A DNA stretch of 47,745 nt from Clostridia bacterium (GTDB lineage Bacteria > Bacillota > Sulfobacillia > RBS10-35 > JADGHG01), in the NCBI GenBank assembly GCA_019689585.1, contig JADGHG010000005.1, positions 1 through 47,745 of the forward strand. The letters run 5' to 3'. A model generated the notes under the pieces. That model did no database searches. It saw only the letters and a program-made list of their open reading frames with translations, and had not been told where the DNA came from. Shown here piece by piece: positions 37,110 to 46,070 of the stretch (positions within the stretch are counted from its first letter, which is position 1; each line of letters starts with the position of its first letter). The position numbers were made by a program, and so were the translations under genes.

Positions 37110-37150
37110 CCCGGCGCCCGCAGAGCGCTGCGACGAAGGACGTCGAGCGC

Positions 37151-37693
37151 CTAGGCGCCCACCCGGACGGACGACGGCCCGAGCGCCCGCCGGACGGCGA
37201 GGGCGAGCGTCGCGGCCAAGACGGCCTTCACGGCGTCGTACGGGACGAAGACGGCCGCCGCCTCGTACGCGGCGCCCCAGGGCACGTGCCCGAAGAGCGC
37301 GATGCCGGCCCCGCCCAGAAGCCAGCTCGTCGCGACGCCGGCCAGGTTGGCGAGGACGAGCCGCCACCAGCCCGGCTCCCGGCCGGCGATCGCGCCGATG
37401 ATCCAGGCCATGACGGGGAAGGCGAAGAGGTAGCCGCCCGAGGGCGCGACGAAGTGCACGATCCCGCCCGCGCCGCCTGCGAAGACGGGCGCCCCGGCCG
37501 CCCCGAGCGCGAGGTACACGACCTGCGAGAGGAAGGCCAGCCGGGGGCCGATGAGCGAGCCGGCCAGGAAGATGGCGAAGACCTGGAGCGTGAAGGGCAC
37601 GCCGGCCGCGAGCGGGTTCGGGATGGCGAGGTAGGCGCCGACGGCCGTGAGGGCGGCGAAGAGCGCCGTGAGGACGAGGCTCCGCACGTTCAC
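37151..37693 (-). CDS. bioY: biotin transporter BioY
   Basis: 180 aa from GTG 37693; [63 protein letters not shown]. Confidence 0.93.
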   Translation of the reverse strand: MNVRSLVLTALFAALTAVGAYLAIPNPLAAGVPFTLQVFAIFLAGSLIGPRLAFLSQVVYLALGAAGAPVFAGGAGGIVHFVAPSGGYLFAFPVMAWIIGAIAGREPGWWRLVLANLAGVATSWLLGGAGIALFGHVPWGAAYEAAAVFVPYDAVKAVLAATLALAVRRALGPSSVRVGA

Positions 37694-38172
37694 GGCCGCC
37701 CGCTCCCGCCGTCCGCCGTGTCCTCGAAGAGCGAGAGGTACTCGCCGTAGCCCTCTCGCTCGAGCTCGGCCTTGGGGATGAAGCGCAGGGCGGCCGAGTT
37801 GATGCAGTAGCGGAGGCCGCCCAGTTCTCGCGGCCCGTCGTCGAAGACGTGGCCGAGGTGCGAGTCGGCCTCGCGGCTGCGCACCTCGGTGCGCCGCATG
37901 CCGAAGCGGTGGTCGGGCCGCGTGACGACCGCGTCCGCGTGGATCGGGCGGGCGAAGCTCGGCCAGCCGCAGCCCGAGTCGAACTTGTCGCGCGAGGAGA
38001 AGAGCGGCTCTCCCGACACGACGTCGACGTAGATGCCCTCCTCGCGGTGGTTCCAGTACTCGTTCCGGAAGGGCGGCTCGGTGCCGTCGAGCTGGGTCAC
38101 CTCGTACTGGAGCGGCGTGAGCCGCCTCCGGAGCTCCTCCCTGTCGACGGGCCGGCGCGCGCGCGATGCCAT
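37690..38172 (-). CDS. msrB: peptide-methionine (R)-S-oxide reductase
   Basis: 160 aa; [65 protein letters not shown]. Confidence 0.95.
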   Translation of the reverse strand: MASRARRPVDREELRRRLTPLQYEVTQLDGTEPPFRNEYWNHREEGIYVDVVSGEPLFSSRDKFDSGCGWPSFARPIHADAVVTRPDHRFGMRRTEVRSREADSHLGHVFDDGPRELGGLRYCINSAALRFIPKAELEREGYGEYLSLFEDTADGGSGRP

Positions 38173-38232
38173 CGGGCCACCTCCCGCGCCGAAGTATACC
38201 GGCCGCGCGGGGGCTGCGGGCGCGCGGGCCGC

Positions 38233-39720
38233 TCAGCCGCGCGGGCCGACCGGCACGGGCTCCTTCGGGGCTTCGCGCCCCCCGACCGCGTCCGCACGAC
38301 GGGCTGCCGCCGCCCCGCCTGCGGGCGCCGCCTCGGCCCGCCGCGCGCCCGCGCCGCGCCGGGCCAGGTCCGGCCGCGGGCCGACCTCGGCCCCCGGGGC
38401 GCGCGTCGCGAGTTCCAGCCCGGCGAATTCGGCGATCCAGGGGTCGAGCGCCACCAGGTCCTCGCGCGCGAGGTCGCGCGTGCGCGTCTTGCCGAGCGCC
38501 GTGACGATCTCGCCCAGCTCCCTCGCCGTCGCCCGGAGGTAGCGCTCGAGGTTCTGGGCTGCGCGCTCCACGTCGAGGCGGCCGCGCAGGGCTCCCACCT
38601 GGAGCACGAGCTGGAGCGAGGGCTCGCCCGGCAGCGCCCGCACGACCTCGGCCCCGATGAGGGCGATGACGGCGACCGTCCCGATGTAGACGGCGTCCGC
38701 CCCGAGCGCGAGCGCCTTCGCGAACTCGCCCGGCGTGCGCAGGCCGCCCGCCGCGACGACCGAGACGCGGTCGCGCACGCCCTCGGCCCGCAGGAAGTCG
38801 ACCGCCCGCACGAGCGCGTGGAAGGTGGGGAGCCCGGTGTCGTCCTCGAGGGTCGGCGAGGCCGCGTGCGTGCCGGCCTCGGCCCCGTCGACGACGACGA
38901 AGTCGACGCCCGCCTCGACGGCGATCGCGAGCTCGCGCTCGAGCCAGTGCGTGGCCCCGAACTTGTAGCCGACGGGAACCGGGAAGCGCTCCTTGAGGCG
39001 GCGCACGAGGGCCGCGAGCTCGGCCGGGCTCGTCACGCCCTCGAGGTGCGACTCGATGAGGGCGTCCTCGCCGGGAGCCAGCCCGAACACCTCCCGCATG
39101 CGCGGGTCGATGCGGCTCGCCTTCGTCTTCTGCGGCGTGCCGGCCTGGGCGCCCTGGCCGACCTGGATCTCGATCGCGTCCGCCGCCTCGAGGACGCTCC
39201 AGTCGCGCTGGCTGCTGCGAGGCCAGGTCCCGCGGATGTACTGTACGACGAGGCGCGAGGCCGCCTCGCGCTCCTCGGGGAGGTAGGCCTCGCCCGTGTT
39301 CGTCGCCGTGCCGGCGCGGCTCGCGCCGAGCGCGAGGGCGACCTTGGCGTTCGCCGCCAACGCGCCCCCGAAGGACATCCCCGTGACGAGGACGGGCAGA
39401 TCGAGCGTGAGCGGCTTCTTCGCGGCCGGGCCGATCGTCGTGCGCAGGTCGATCGGCGTCCCGTACTCGGGCGGAACGCGCGTGAGGTAGGTCGGGCTGA
39501 AGAGGAGTCGCTCCCAGGGCGACAGGTGCAGCACGCTCCCGAGCGGCCGCTCGACCTTGCCGGCCTGAGAGGCCCGCATCACCGTCTCCATGAGGATGCG
39601 CGGCGTCACCTTCTGCGCGGTCGTCACCATCGAGAAGAGGTTGTCGGTGTACGGGTCGCGGACGATCCGGCGCACCTTCGCGTCGAGGAGCCGGTCGGCC
39701 ATCCAGTCGACGAGTCCCAT
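38233..39720 (-). CDS. FMN-binding glutamate synthase-family protein
   Basis: 495 aa; LVTGMSFGGALAANAKVALALGASRAGTATNTGEAYLP; YKFGATHWLERELAIAVEAGVDFVVVDGAEAGTHAA; GADAVYIGTVAVIALIG. Confidence 0.85.
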   Translation of the reverse strand: MGLVDWMADRLLDAKVRRIVRDPYTDNLFSMVTTAQKVTPRILMETVMRASQAGKVERPLGSVLHLSPWERLLFSPTYLTRVPPEYGTPIDLRTTIGPAAKKPLTLDLPVLVTGMSFGGALAANAKVALALGASRAGTATNTGEAYLPEEREAASRLVVQYIRGTWPRSSQRDWSVLEAADAIEIQVGQGAQAGTPQKTKASRIDPRMREVFGLAPGEDALIESHLEGVTSPAELAALVRRLKERFPVPVGYKFGATHWLERELAIAVEAGVDFVVVDGAEAGTHAASPTLEDDTGLPTFHALVRAVDFLRAEGVRDRVSVVAAGGLRTPGEFAKALALGADAVYIGTVAVIALIGAEVVRALPGEPSLQLVLQVGALRGRLDVERAAQNLERYLRATARELGEIVTALGKTRTRDLAREDLVALDPWIAEFAGLELATRAPGAEVGPRPDLARRGAGARRAEAAPAGGAAAARRADAVGGREAPKEPVPVGPRG

Positions 39721-39804
39721 GCGGGCTCATCCCTCCGCCGGCTAGCCTGCCAAGGACCGGCCGAGGTTAGACAGGGCGGCGGTCCGCCGGCCTGCGAGGA
39801 CGGC

Positions 39805-41121
39805 TCAGCCGGAGGACGCGACCCTCTGCGCGCGCACGTCGGGCGCCCAGGCGAAGAGCGCGATGCCGAGGGCCGAGGCCAGCGCCACGGCGCCGAAGAG
39901 GCCCGTGAACCCGTACGCGCGCTCGGCGAGCGCAAGGAGCACGGGCCCGGCCGCGAGGCCGATCGTCCGGAAGACGGCGATGAGCGAGAGCGCCTGCGCC
40001 GAGCGCTCCTCGGCGTGGAGGAAGAGCGCGAGCCGGTTGAGCGGCGCGCCCATGGTGAAGGCCGTGCCGAGCCCGAAGAGCGCCATGGCGACGATGAAGC
40101 GGGTGAGGCCAAGCCCGGGCCAGGCGAGGAGCACCCCGCCGAGGACGGCGGCGACGAGCCCGATCGAGACGACGCGCTTCGGCCCGATGCGATCGACGAG
40201 CACCCCGCCGAGCCCGGCAAGGAGCGCGCCCGTGACAGCGGCCGGCATCACGGCGACGCCCGAGCCGAGGACCGAGAGGCCCAGCTCCTTCTGCGCGAGC
40301 GTCGGCACGAACACGGCCGCCGACATGTCGAGTCCGACGACGGCCGCCCCGGCGACGAGCGCGAGCCCGGCGGCACCCGCGACCGCCCGCGCGTCGAGGA
40401 ACGGCTCGGCCTCGCCCTGGCCCGCCAGGGCGCGCCTTTCGCGCGCGTAGAACCAGAGCCCGAGGGCGGCGGCCGGGACGAGGAGGAGCGCCCCCCGCGG
40501 GCCCCCGATCGAGAGCGAAAGGAGCAGGGCGGCGAGCGCCCCCGCGAACGCGAGCCCGCCCCAGACGTCGGGCATCGGCACGCGCCGGGCGGGGGAAGGC
40601 CGAAGCCGCCGGGCCAAGAGGAGCGCGAGCGCGACGAGCGGCACGTTCAGGTAGAACACGGCCGGCCAGCCGAAGTACTGGGCGAGCGCGCCCCCGACGT
40701 TCGGGCCGACGATGGCCGCGAGCCCGAAGACGGCGCCGAAGACGCCGAGCGCCGTGCCGCGCCGCTCCGGCGGGAAGAGCGCGACGCCCTCGGCCTGCGC
40801 GTTGGGGAACATCGCGCCCGCCCCCGCGCCCTGCACGGCGCGGCCGAAAAGGAACGGCCAGAGCGAGCCGGCCGAGGCCGTGACGAGCGAGCCGAGCCCG
40901 AAGAGGCCGAGGCCCCAGGCGAGGACGCGCAGCCGACCGCGCCGGTCGCCGAGGGCGCCGGCCAGCACCGTCGCCGCCGCGTACGCGATGGTGTAGGCCG
41001 TCACCGTCCACGCGTCCCAGGTGAGCGAGACGCCGAAGTCCTGGGCGATGAGCGGGAAGGCCGGCCCGATGATGCTCGTGTCGAGCGCGCCGATGAAGAC
41101 GGCGAAGAGGTAGACGGCCAC
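39805..41121 (-). CDS. MFS transporter (drug-efflux-like)
   Basis: 438 aa; YLFAVFIGALDTSIIGPAFPLIAQDFGVSLTWDAWTVTAYTIAYAAATVLAGALGDRRGRLRV. Confidence 0.9.
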   Translation of the reverse strand: MAVYLFAVFIGALDTSIIGPAFPLIAQDFGVSLTWDAWTVTAYTIAYAAATVLAGALGDRRGRLRVLAWGLGLFGLGSLVTASAGSLWPFLFGRAVQGAGAGAMFPNAQAEGVALFPPERRGTALGVFGAVFGLAAIVGPNVGGALAQYFGWPAVFYLNVPLVALALLLARRLRPSPARRVPMPDVWGGLAFAGALAALLLSLSIGGPRGALLLVPAAALGLWFYARERRALAGQGEAEPFLDARAVAGAAGLALVAGAAVVGLDMSAAVFVPTLAQKELGLSVLGSGVAVMPAAVTGALLAGLGGVLVDRIGPKRVVSIGLVAAVLGGVLLAWPGLGLTRFIVAMALFGLGTAFTMGAPLNRLALFLHAEERSAQALSLIAVFRTIGLAAGPVLLALAERAYGFTGLFGAVALASALGIALFAWAPDVRAQRVASSG

Positions 41122-41970
41122 CTAGGCGATCCCCAGCCCTTCGAGCAGCCCGGCGATGCCGCCGTCTTCGGCGACCTCGAGGTCGGCGAGGAACCGGGCG
41201 GCCGGGACGGCCCGGGGAGCGGCCGCCGCGACCCCCGCGTACGCGAGGAGCGGCAGATCGTTGATCCCGTCGCCGACGGCGAGGGTGGCCGAGCGGGGCA
41301 CGCCCAGCCGGCGCGCGAGGTAGGCGAGCGCCATCCCCTTCGTCGCCTTCGGGTGGGTGACGTGCACGACCGTCGGCTCGTCGCGGTCCGGAAGGCCGAG
41401 GAGGCGGATCTCGCCCTCGCGGTGGCCGAAGGCGCGGATGAGCGCCCGCGCGTTCTCGCGCCCCGTGACGACGACCTGCAGGGGGTCGCGGTCGAGTCCG
41501 GCGGCGATCGCCGGCTCGACGCGCTCCATCGGCCGCATCTCGTGGGGGCCCTGGCCCGGGTTCCAGAAGTCAGTCTCCGGCGGCCGGTTGTACAGAAACT
41601 CGCGCTCCAAGTCGACCCGCACCGCGATCCCGCGCCGTTCGGCCCACGCGAGCACGTCCGCCGCCACGCGCCGGCCAAGCCGCCAGGCCCGCAGGATGCG
41701 CCCCTCGGGGTCGTAGACGGCCGCGCCTCCCGTCGCGATGACCGGCACGTCGTCGCCGATCTGCCGCGCATACGGGACGGCGCTCGGCCAAGTGCGGCCG
41801 GTCGCTACGACGACGCGCACGCCGCGGGCGCGAGCCCTGGCGAGCGCGGCCCGGTCTCGGGGGGCGATCTCCCCGTCGTCACCGAGAAGCGTGTCGTCGA
41901 GGTCGAGGGCGATCAGCCGGATGCGAGGGCGGGACGGGTCCGGTGCGAGGCTCCGGCCGAGGGCGTCCAT
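41122..41970 (-). CDS. Cof-type HAD-IIB hydrolase
   Basis: 282 aa; IRLIALDLDDTLLGDDGEIAPRDRAALARARARGVRVVVATGRT; KATKGMALAYLARRLGV; LAVGDGINDLPLLAYAGVAAA. Confidence 0.92.
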   Translation of the reverse strand: MDALGRSLAPDPSRPRIRLIALDLDDTLLGDDGEIAPRDRAALARARARGVRVVVATGRTWPSAVPYARQIGDDVPVIATGGAAVYDPEGRILRAWRLGRRVAADVLAWAERRGIAVRVDLEREFLYNRPPETDFWNPGQGPHEMRPMERVEPAIAAGLDRDPLQVVVTGRENARALIRAFGHREGEIRLLGLPDRDEPTVVHVTHPKATKGMALAYLARRLGVPRSATLAVGDGINDLPLLAYAGVAAAAPRAVPAARFLADLEVAEDGGIAGLLEGLGIA

Positions 41971-41976
41971 GACGCC

Positions 41977-41998
41977 ATCCTAGCAGAGTGGCTACAAT
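41977..41998. promoter_or_regulatory. compact divergent promoter pair: minus -10 TAGGAT (41977-41982) for HAD and plus -10 TACAAT (41993-41998) for the epimerase
   Basis: Two oppositely oriented -10-like hexamers within 22 bp. HAD start 6 nt from its -10. Plus -35 candidate ATGACG (41969-41974) overlaps the HAD start codon. Confidence 0.45.
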
Positions 41999-42030
41999 CA
42001 GCGCATGCACGGTGCGCGTGCCTGCCGGCC

Positions 42031-43032
42031 GTGAAGGTCCTCGTGACGGGCGCGGGCGGCTACCTCGGCCCCCACGTCGTGGCGGCCCTTGTGCGCCACG
42101 GCCACGACGTCCGCGCCGCCGTCCGGGGGGTGCCGCCCTCCGGGGGCCAGCTCTTGCCCGAGGGCCGCGGCGTGCCGGGCGCCGCCGAGACGTACGTCCT
42201 CGACGTCGAGGACGCCGCCACGCTCGTCGAGCCCATCCTCGGCGTCGAGGCCGTCGTCCACCTGGCGGCGCTCCGGCGCGAAGGCCGGGGCGACTCGTTC
42301 CACGGCACGAACGTCCAGGGCATCCGCAACCTCGTGCGCGCGATGGCCCGCGTCGGCGCGCGCCGGCTCCTCCACTTCTCCCCGCTCTTCACAAGCGACG
42401 AGGCCCGCCTCGGGTACGCGTACTCGCGCTGGCAGGGCGAGCGGCTCGTGCGCGAGAGCGGCCTGGCCTGGACGATCCTCCGGCCCGCCCTCGTCTTCGG
42501 GCCCGGTCACGGGCCGCTCGACCGCATCGTCCGCACGGTCGACGCCTCGCCCCCCGGCACGGCCGTCGTGCCGGCCGGCGGGCGCGCCCGGCACCAGCCG
42601 GTCCACGCGGACGACGTCGCGGAAGCGGCCGCCCGGGCGCTGGAAGACGAGGCCACGTATGGGCGGGCCATCGCCCTCGGCGGCCCCGAGCGGCTTCCCT
42701 ACCGCGAGGTGCTCGCGCGCGTCCTCCGGGCGCTCGGCGAGAACCGGCGCCTTGTCCCCGTCCCGCTCGCGCTCCTTTCGCCGCTCGCCGCGCTCGCCGC
42801 CCGCCGCTCCCCCGACCCCTGGCTCCTTTCCGAGGACTTCCCGCTCTTCACGAGGGACGCCCTCGCCGACCCGGACGAGCTCCGCCGCACGTTCGGGATC
42901 GAGCCTCGACCGATGACCGTGGCCGAGCTTTCCTACCTCGGACGGCAGCGCCAAGAGGCTCTCGCGCGGCGGCAGAGAGCCGCCGAACGGCTCCGGCTCG
43001 CCGACGTCGAGACGGGTCCCTTCGCCCGCTAG
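42031..43032 (+). CDS. NAD-dependent epimerase/dehydratase (extended SDR, NDUFA9-like)
   Basis: 333 aa from GTG 42031; VKVLVTGAGGYLGPHVVAALVRHGHDVRAAVR; YAYSRWQGERLVRESGLAWTILRPALVFGPGHGPLDRI. Confidence 0.88.
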   Translation: MKVLVTGAGGYLGPHVVAALVRHGHDVRAAVRGVPPSGGQLLPEGRGVPGAAETYVLDVEDAATLVEPILGVEAVVHLAALRREGRGDSFHGTNVQGIRNLVRAMARVGARRLLHFSPLFTSDEARLGYAYSRWQGERLVRESGLAWTILRPALVFGPGHGPLDRIVRTVDASPPGTAVVPAGGRARHQPVHADDVAEAAARALEDEATYGRAIALGGPERLPYREVLARVLRALGENRRLVPVPLALLSPLAALAARRSPDPWLLSEDFPLFTRDALADPDELRRTFGIEPRPMTVAELSYLGRQRQEALARRQRAAERLRLADVETGPFAR

Positions 43033-43035
43033 CGC

Positions 43036-44016
43036 CTAGCCCGGCATCGGCGGCTGCGACCCCGACCCCTCGGGCTCGGGGCGACGGCCCTCTGAGGGCG
43101 CCCGGGCGCCGCCCAGAGGAGGCTCCGGCGCGCGCAAGACCTCGCCCAAGGCGCCCGCCAGACCGATGAGGTTCACGAGGTCGGACGGGATGAAGATCTT
43201 GGTCGCCTGCCCGTTCGCCACCTCGCGCAGGGCGTCGAACGCCTGCAGCGCCAGGACCGGCTGGTCGGCCGCCGCCTCGCGCAGAAGGCGCAACCCTTCC
43301 GCCTGGGCGCGCCGGACGCGCAGGATGGCCTCGGCCTCGCCCTCGGCCTCGAGCACCTGCTTCTCCTTCACCGCCTCCGCCTGCAGGACGATCGCCCGCT
43401 TCTGCCCTTCGGCCTCCAGGATCGCCGCCTGCTTCGTCGCCTCGGCCGAGGTGACCTTGGCGCGCCGTTCCCTTTCGGCCTTCATCTGGAGCTCCATCGC
43501 GGCCTGGATCTCCCGCGGCGGCTCGATCGCCCTGAGCTCGACGCGGTTCACCTTCACGCCCCACTTGTCGGCCGCCTCGTCGAGGTGGATCCGCAGCTTG
43601 GCGTTCACCTGCTCGCGCGAGGTCAGCATCTGGTCGAGCGTCAGCTCGCCCGCCACGTTGCGGAGCGTCGTCTGGATGAGCCGGTCGATGGCGACGTGGT
43701 AGTCGGAGATCTCGTAGACGGCGCGCTTCGGGTCGACGACCTGGATGTAGGCCACCGTGTCGACCTCGACCGTCACGTTGTCCTGGGTGATGACGGGAAC
43801 CTTCTGGAACTCGATCGGCTGCTCGCGCAGGTCGAGGTGGGCGCGCACCCCGTCGACGAAGGGCACGATGAGGTGGAGGCCCGGGCCGAGCGTCGCGTGG
43901 TAGCGGCCGAGCCTCTGGATGATGAGCGCGCTCGCCTGCTCGACGACCCGCACCGAGCGGACGAGGATCGCCACGACGAGGACGAGGACGATGACCCACA
44001 GGATGACGGCCGTCAC
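43036..44016 (-). CDS. SPFH/band 7 (stomatin-like) protein
   Basis: 326 aa from GTG 44016; VRVVEQASALIIQRLGRYHATLGPGLHLIVPFVDGVRAHLDLREQPIEFQKVPVITQDNVTVEVDTVAYIQVVDPKRAVYEISDY. Confidence 0.94.
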   Translation of the reverse strand: MTAVILWVIVLVLVVAILVRSVRVVEQASALIIQRLGRYHATLGPGLHLIVPFVDGVRAHLDLREQPIEFQKVPVITQDNVTVEVDTVAYIQVVDPKRAVYEISDYHVAIDRLIQTTLRNVAGELTLDQMLTSREQVNAKLRIHLDEAADKWGVKVNRVELRAIEPPREIQAAMELQMKAERERRAKVTSAEATKQAAILEAEGQKRAIVLQAEAVKEKQVLEAEGEAEAILRVRRAQAEGLRLLREAAADQPVLALQAFDALREVANGQATKIFIPSDLVNLIGLAGALGEVLRAPEPPLGGARAPSEGRRPEPEGSGSQPPMPG

Positions 44017-44453
44017 GCCCCTCCCCCTTCCCGCCGCACCTTCAGCGTAACCCCGGAGACGCCCTCGACGCGGACGCGCGCCCCCGGCTCGATCGCCTCG
44101 TCGGCGCTCGCGGCCCAGTCCTCGCCGCCTACGCGCACGCGGCCTCTCCCCCCGGCCGGGATCGCGACCGTCACGGTCGCGGCCTGCCCGAAGAGCGCCT
44201 CGGCGTTCGTCGCCTGGGCCTCCCCGGTCCGCCGCGCCATGCGTCGCACGGCGAAGGGCCGCAGGAGGAAGAGGCACACGAGCGAGGCCAGGACGAACGC
44301 GACGAGCGGCGCATCCCAGCCGGGCACGGCGGCCGCGACGGCGGCGGCGACGAGCGCCGCGACCCCGAAGGAGAGGAGGACGAACGTCAGCGTGAACACC
44401 TCTGCGACGCAGAGGGCGAGCCCGACGGCGAGGAAGAGTGTTGCCACGGACAT
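44013..44453 (-). CDS. NfeD family membrane protein
   Basis: 146 aa from ATG 44453; TM segments plus OB-like C-terminus (LFGQAATVTVAIPAGGRGRVRVGGEDWAASADEAIEPGARVRVEGVSGVTLKV); coupled to SPFH. Confidence 0.88.
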   Translation of the reverse strand: MSVATLFLAVGLALCVAEVFTLTFVLLSFGVAALVAAAVAAAVPGWDAPLVAFVLASLVCLFLLRPFAVRRMARRTGEAQATNAEALFGQAATVTVAIPAGGRGRVRVGGEDWAASADEAIEPGARVRVEGVSGVTLKVRREGGGA

Positions 44454-44458
44454 GGCGG

Positions 44459-45934
44459 TCAGCCGGGCCGGTCGAGGACGAGGACGCGGATCTCGGTCAT
44501 GTCCTCCATCGCGTAGCGCAGGCCCTCGCGCCCGAAGCCCGAGTCCTTCACACCGCCGTACGGCATGCTGTCGACGCGGAAGCTCGGCGCGTCGTTCACG
44601 ATGACGCCGCCGACCTCGAGCGTCTCGAACGCCTGCCACACATGGCGCTGGTCGTTTGTGAAGACGCCGGCTTGGAGGCCGAAGCGCGAGTCGTTCACGC
44701 GCCCGAGGGCTTCCTCGAACGTGTCGACCCGCTCGACCAGGACGACGGGCGCGAACGCCTCCTCGCACTCGATGCGGAGCCCCCTGGGGACGTCCGCGAG
44801 GACGGTCGGCGGGAACAGCCGCGGGCGGGCCGGATCGGGCCGGCCGCCCGCCAGGAGGGTGGCCCCGGCGGCGACCGCCTCCTCCACCCATTCGCGGGTC
44901 CTCGCCGCCGACTCGTCGTCGATCATCGGACCGACGTCGGTCGACTCGTCGAGCGGGTCGCCGAGCCGGAGCGAGGCGACCTGCCGGAGGAACGCGTCGA
45001 GGAAGCGGTCTCTGACCCTGGAGAGGACGAAGATGCGCTGGACGGAGATGCAGACCTGGCCGGCGTACGAGAAGGCCCCGACGGCGCCGCGGCGCGCGGC
45101 GTGCTCGAGGTCGGCCGTCTCGTCGACGATCATGCCGGCGTTGCCGCCGAGCTCGAGGACGACCTTCTTCTTCGCCCCGGCGCGCGCCTTCATGTCCCAG
45201 CCGACGGCCGGGCTGCCGGTGAACGAGAGCACGGCGAAGCGCGGGTCGGTGACGAGGAGGTCGCCGACCTGGCGGTCGGCCGGCAGCACGCTGAAGGCAC
45301 CCGCCGGCCAGTCGGACTCGGCGACGACCTCGGCGAGCAGAAGCGCCGTGAGCGGCACCTTCGAGGCCGGCTTGAGGACGACCGGGCAGCCGACCGCGAT
45401 CGCCGGCGCGACCTTGTGGCAGGCCAGGTTCAAGGGGAAGTTGAAGGGCGAGATGGCGGCGACGGGCCCCCTGGGGAAGCGCCGGGTGAGGCCGACGCGG
45501 CGCACGGCCGCCGGGGTGATGTCGAGCGGCAGGAGCTCGCCGCCGAAGCGGCGCGCCTCCTCCGAGGCGATGCGGAACGTCGAGACGGCCCGCGCCACCT
45601 CGGCCCGCGCGTCGCGGATCGGCTTGCCGGCCTCGAGCGCGATCGTCCGCGCGAACTCCTCCGCCCGCTCCGCGATCCGGCGCGAGATGCCGAGGAGGAT
45701 CTCCCCGCGCTCGTACGTCGGAAGCCGCCTCGTCTCGGCGAACGACTCGACCGCGCGCGCGATCGCCTCCTCGACCGTGGCGCGCTCGGCCTTGTGGACC
45801 TGCGCCACCCGGTCCCCCGTGTACGGGTTCACGACGTCGAAGGTCGGCGTCTCGTCCGCCCACCGGCCGCCGACGTAGAGGGGCCTGGCCTCTTCAGCCG
45901 CCGTCGCCCTCGGCTTCGGCTCCACCTTCGCCAT
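44459..45934 (-). CDS. aldehyde dehydrogenase (NAD(P)-dependent)
   Basis: 491 aa from ATG 45934; ISPFNFPLNLACHKVAPAIAVGCPVVLKPASK; VVLELGGNAGMIVDETADLEHAA; YAGQVCISVQRIFV. Confidence 0.92.
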   Translation of the reverse strand: MAKVEPKPRATAAEEARPLYVGGRWADETPTFDVVNPYTGDRVAQVHKAERATVEEAIARAVESFAETRRLPTYERGEILLGISRRIAERAEEFARTIALEAGKPIRDARAEVARAVSTFRIASEEARRFGGELLPLDITPAAVRRVGLTRRFPRGPVAAISPFNFPLNLACHKVAPAIAVGCPVVLKPASKVPLTALLLAEVVAESDWPAGAFSVLPADRQVGDLLVTDPRFAVLSFTGSPAVGWDMKARAGAKKKVVLELGGNAGMIVDETADLEHAARRGAVGAFSYAGQVCISVQRIFVLSRVRDRFLDAFLRQVASLRLGDPLDESTDVGPMIDDESAARTREWVEEAVAAGATLLAGGRPDPARPRLFPPTVLADVPRGLRIECEEAFAPVVLVERVDTFEEALGRVNDSRFGLQAGVFTNDQRHVWQAFETLEVGGVIVNDAPSFRVDSMPYGGVKDSGFGREGLRYAMEDMTEIRVLVLDRPG

Positions 45935-46070
45935 GTCGACCAGCCTCCCCCGATCGGCCTTCGTCTCCTCCCAACGTAGCACGACGGCGCAGGGCGGGGC
46001 CGGTTCGCAGGGTTCCCGCGGTCGGCCGTGGAACGCCCTGGCAGCCGAATCCGGAGGGAGGCCCGTCGCC

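Noticed and set aside
36482-37150. Vitamin riboswitch upstream of the ECF transporter
   Set aside because: Only ~67 nt between the bioY stop and the S-component start, including a -10 and SD; no room for a known aptamer.
39775-39788. GGCGG-CGGT-CCGCC hairpin downstream of the MFS gene
   Set aside because: Short stem and no U-tract; not convincing as an intrinsic terminator.
37849-43032. 1727-aa plus-strand ORF (37849..43032)
   Set aside because: Low-complexity Arg/Glu/Gly-rich shadow frame antisense to msrB, the FMN protein, MFS and HAD. Only its C-terminal 333 aa (42031..43032) is a real epimerase.
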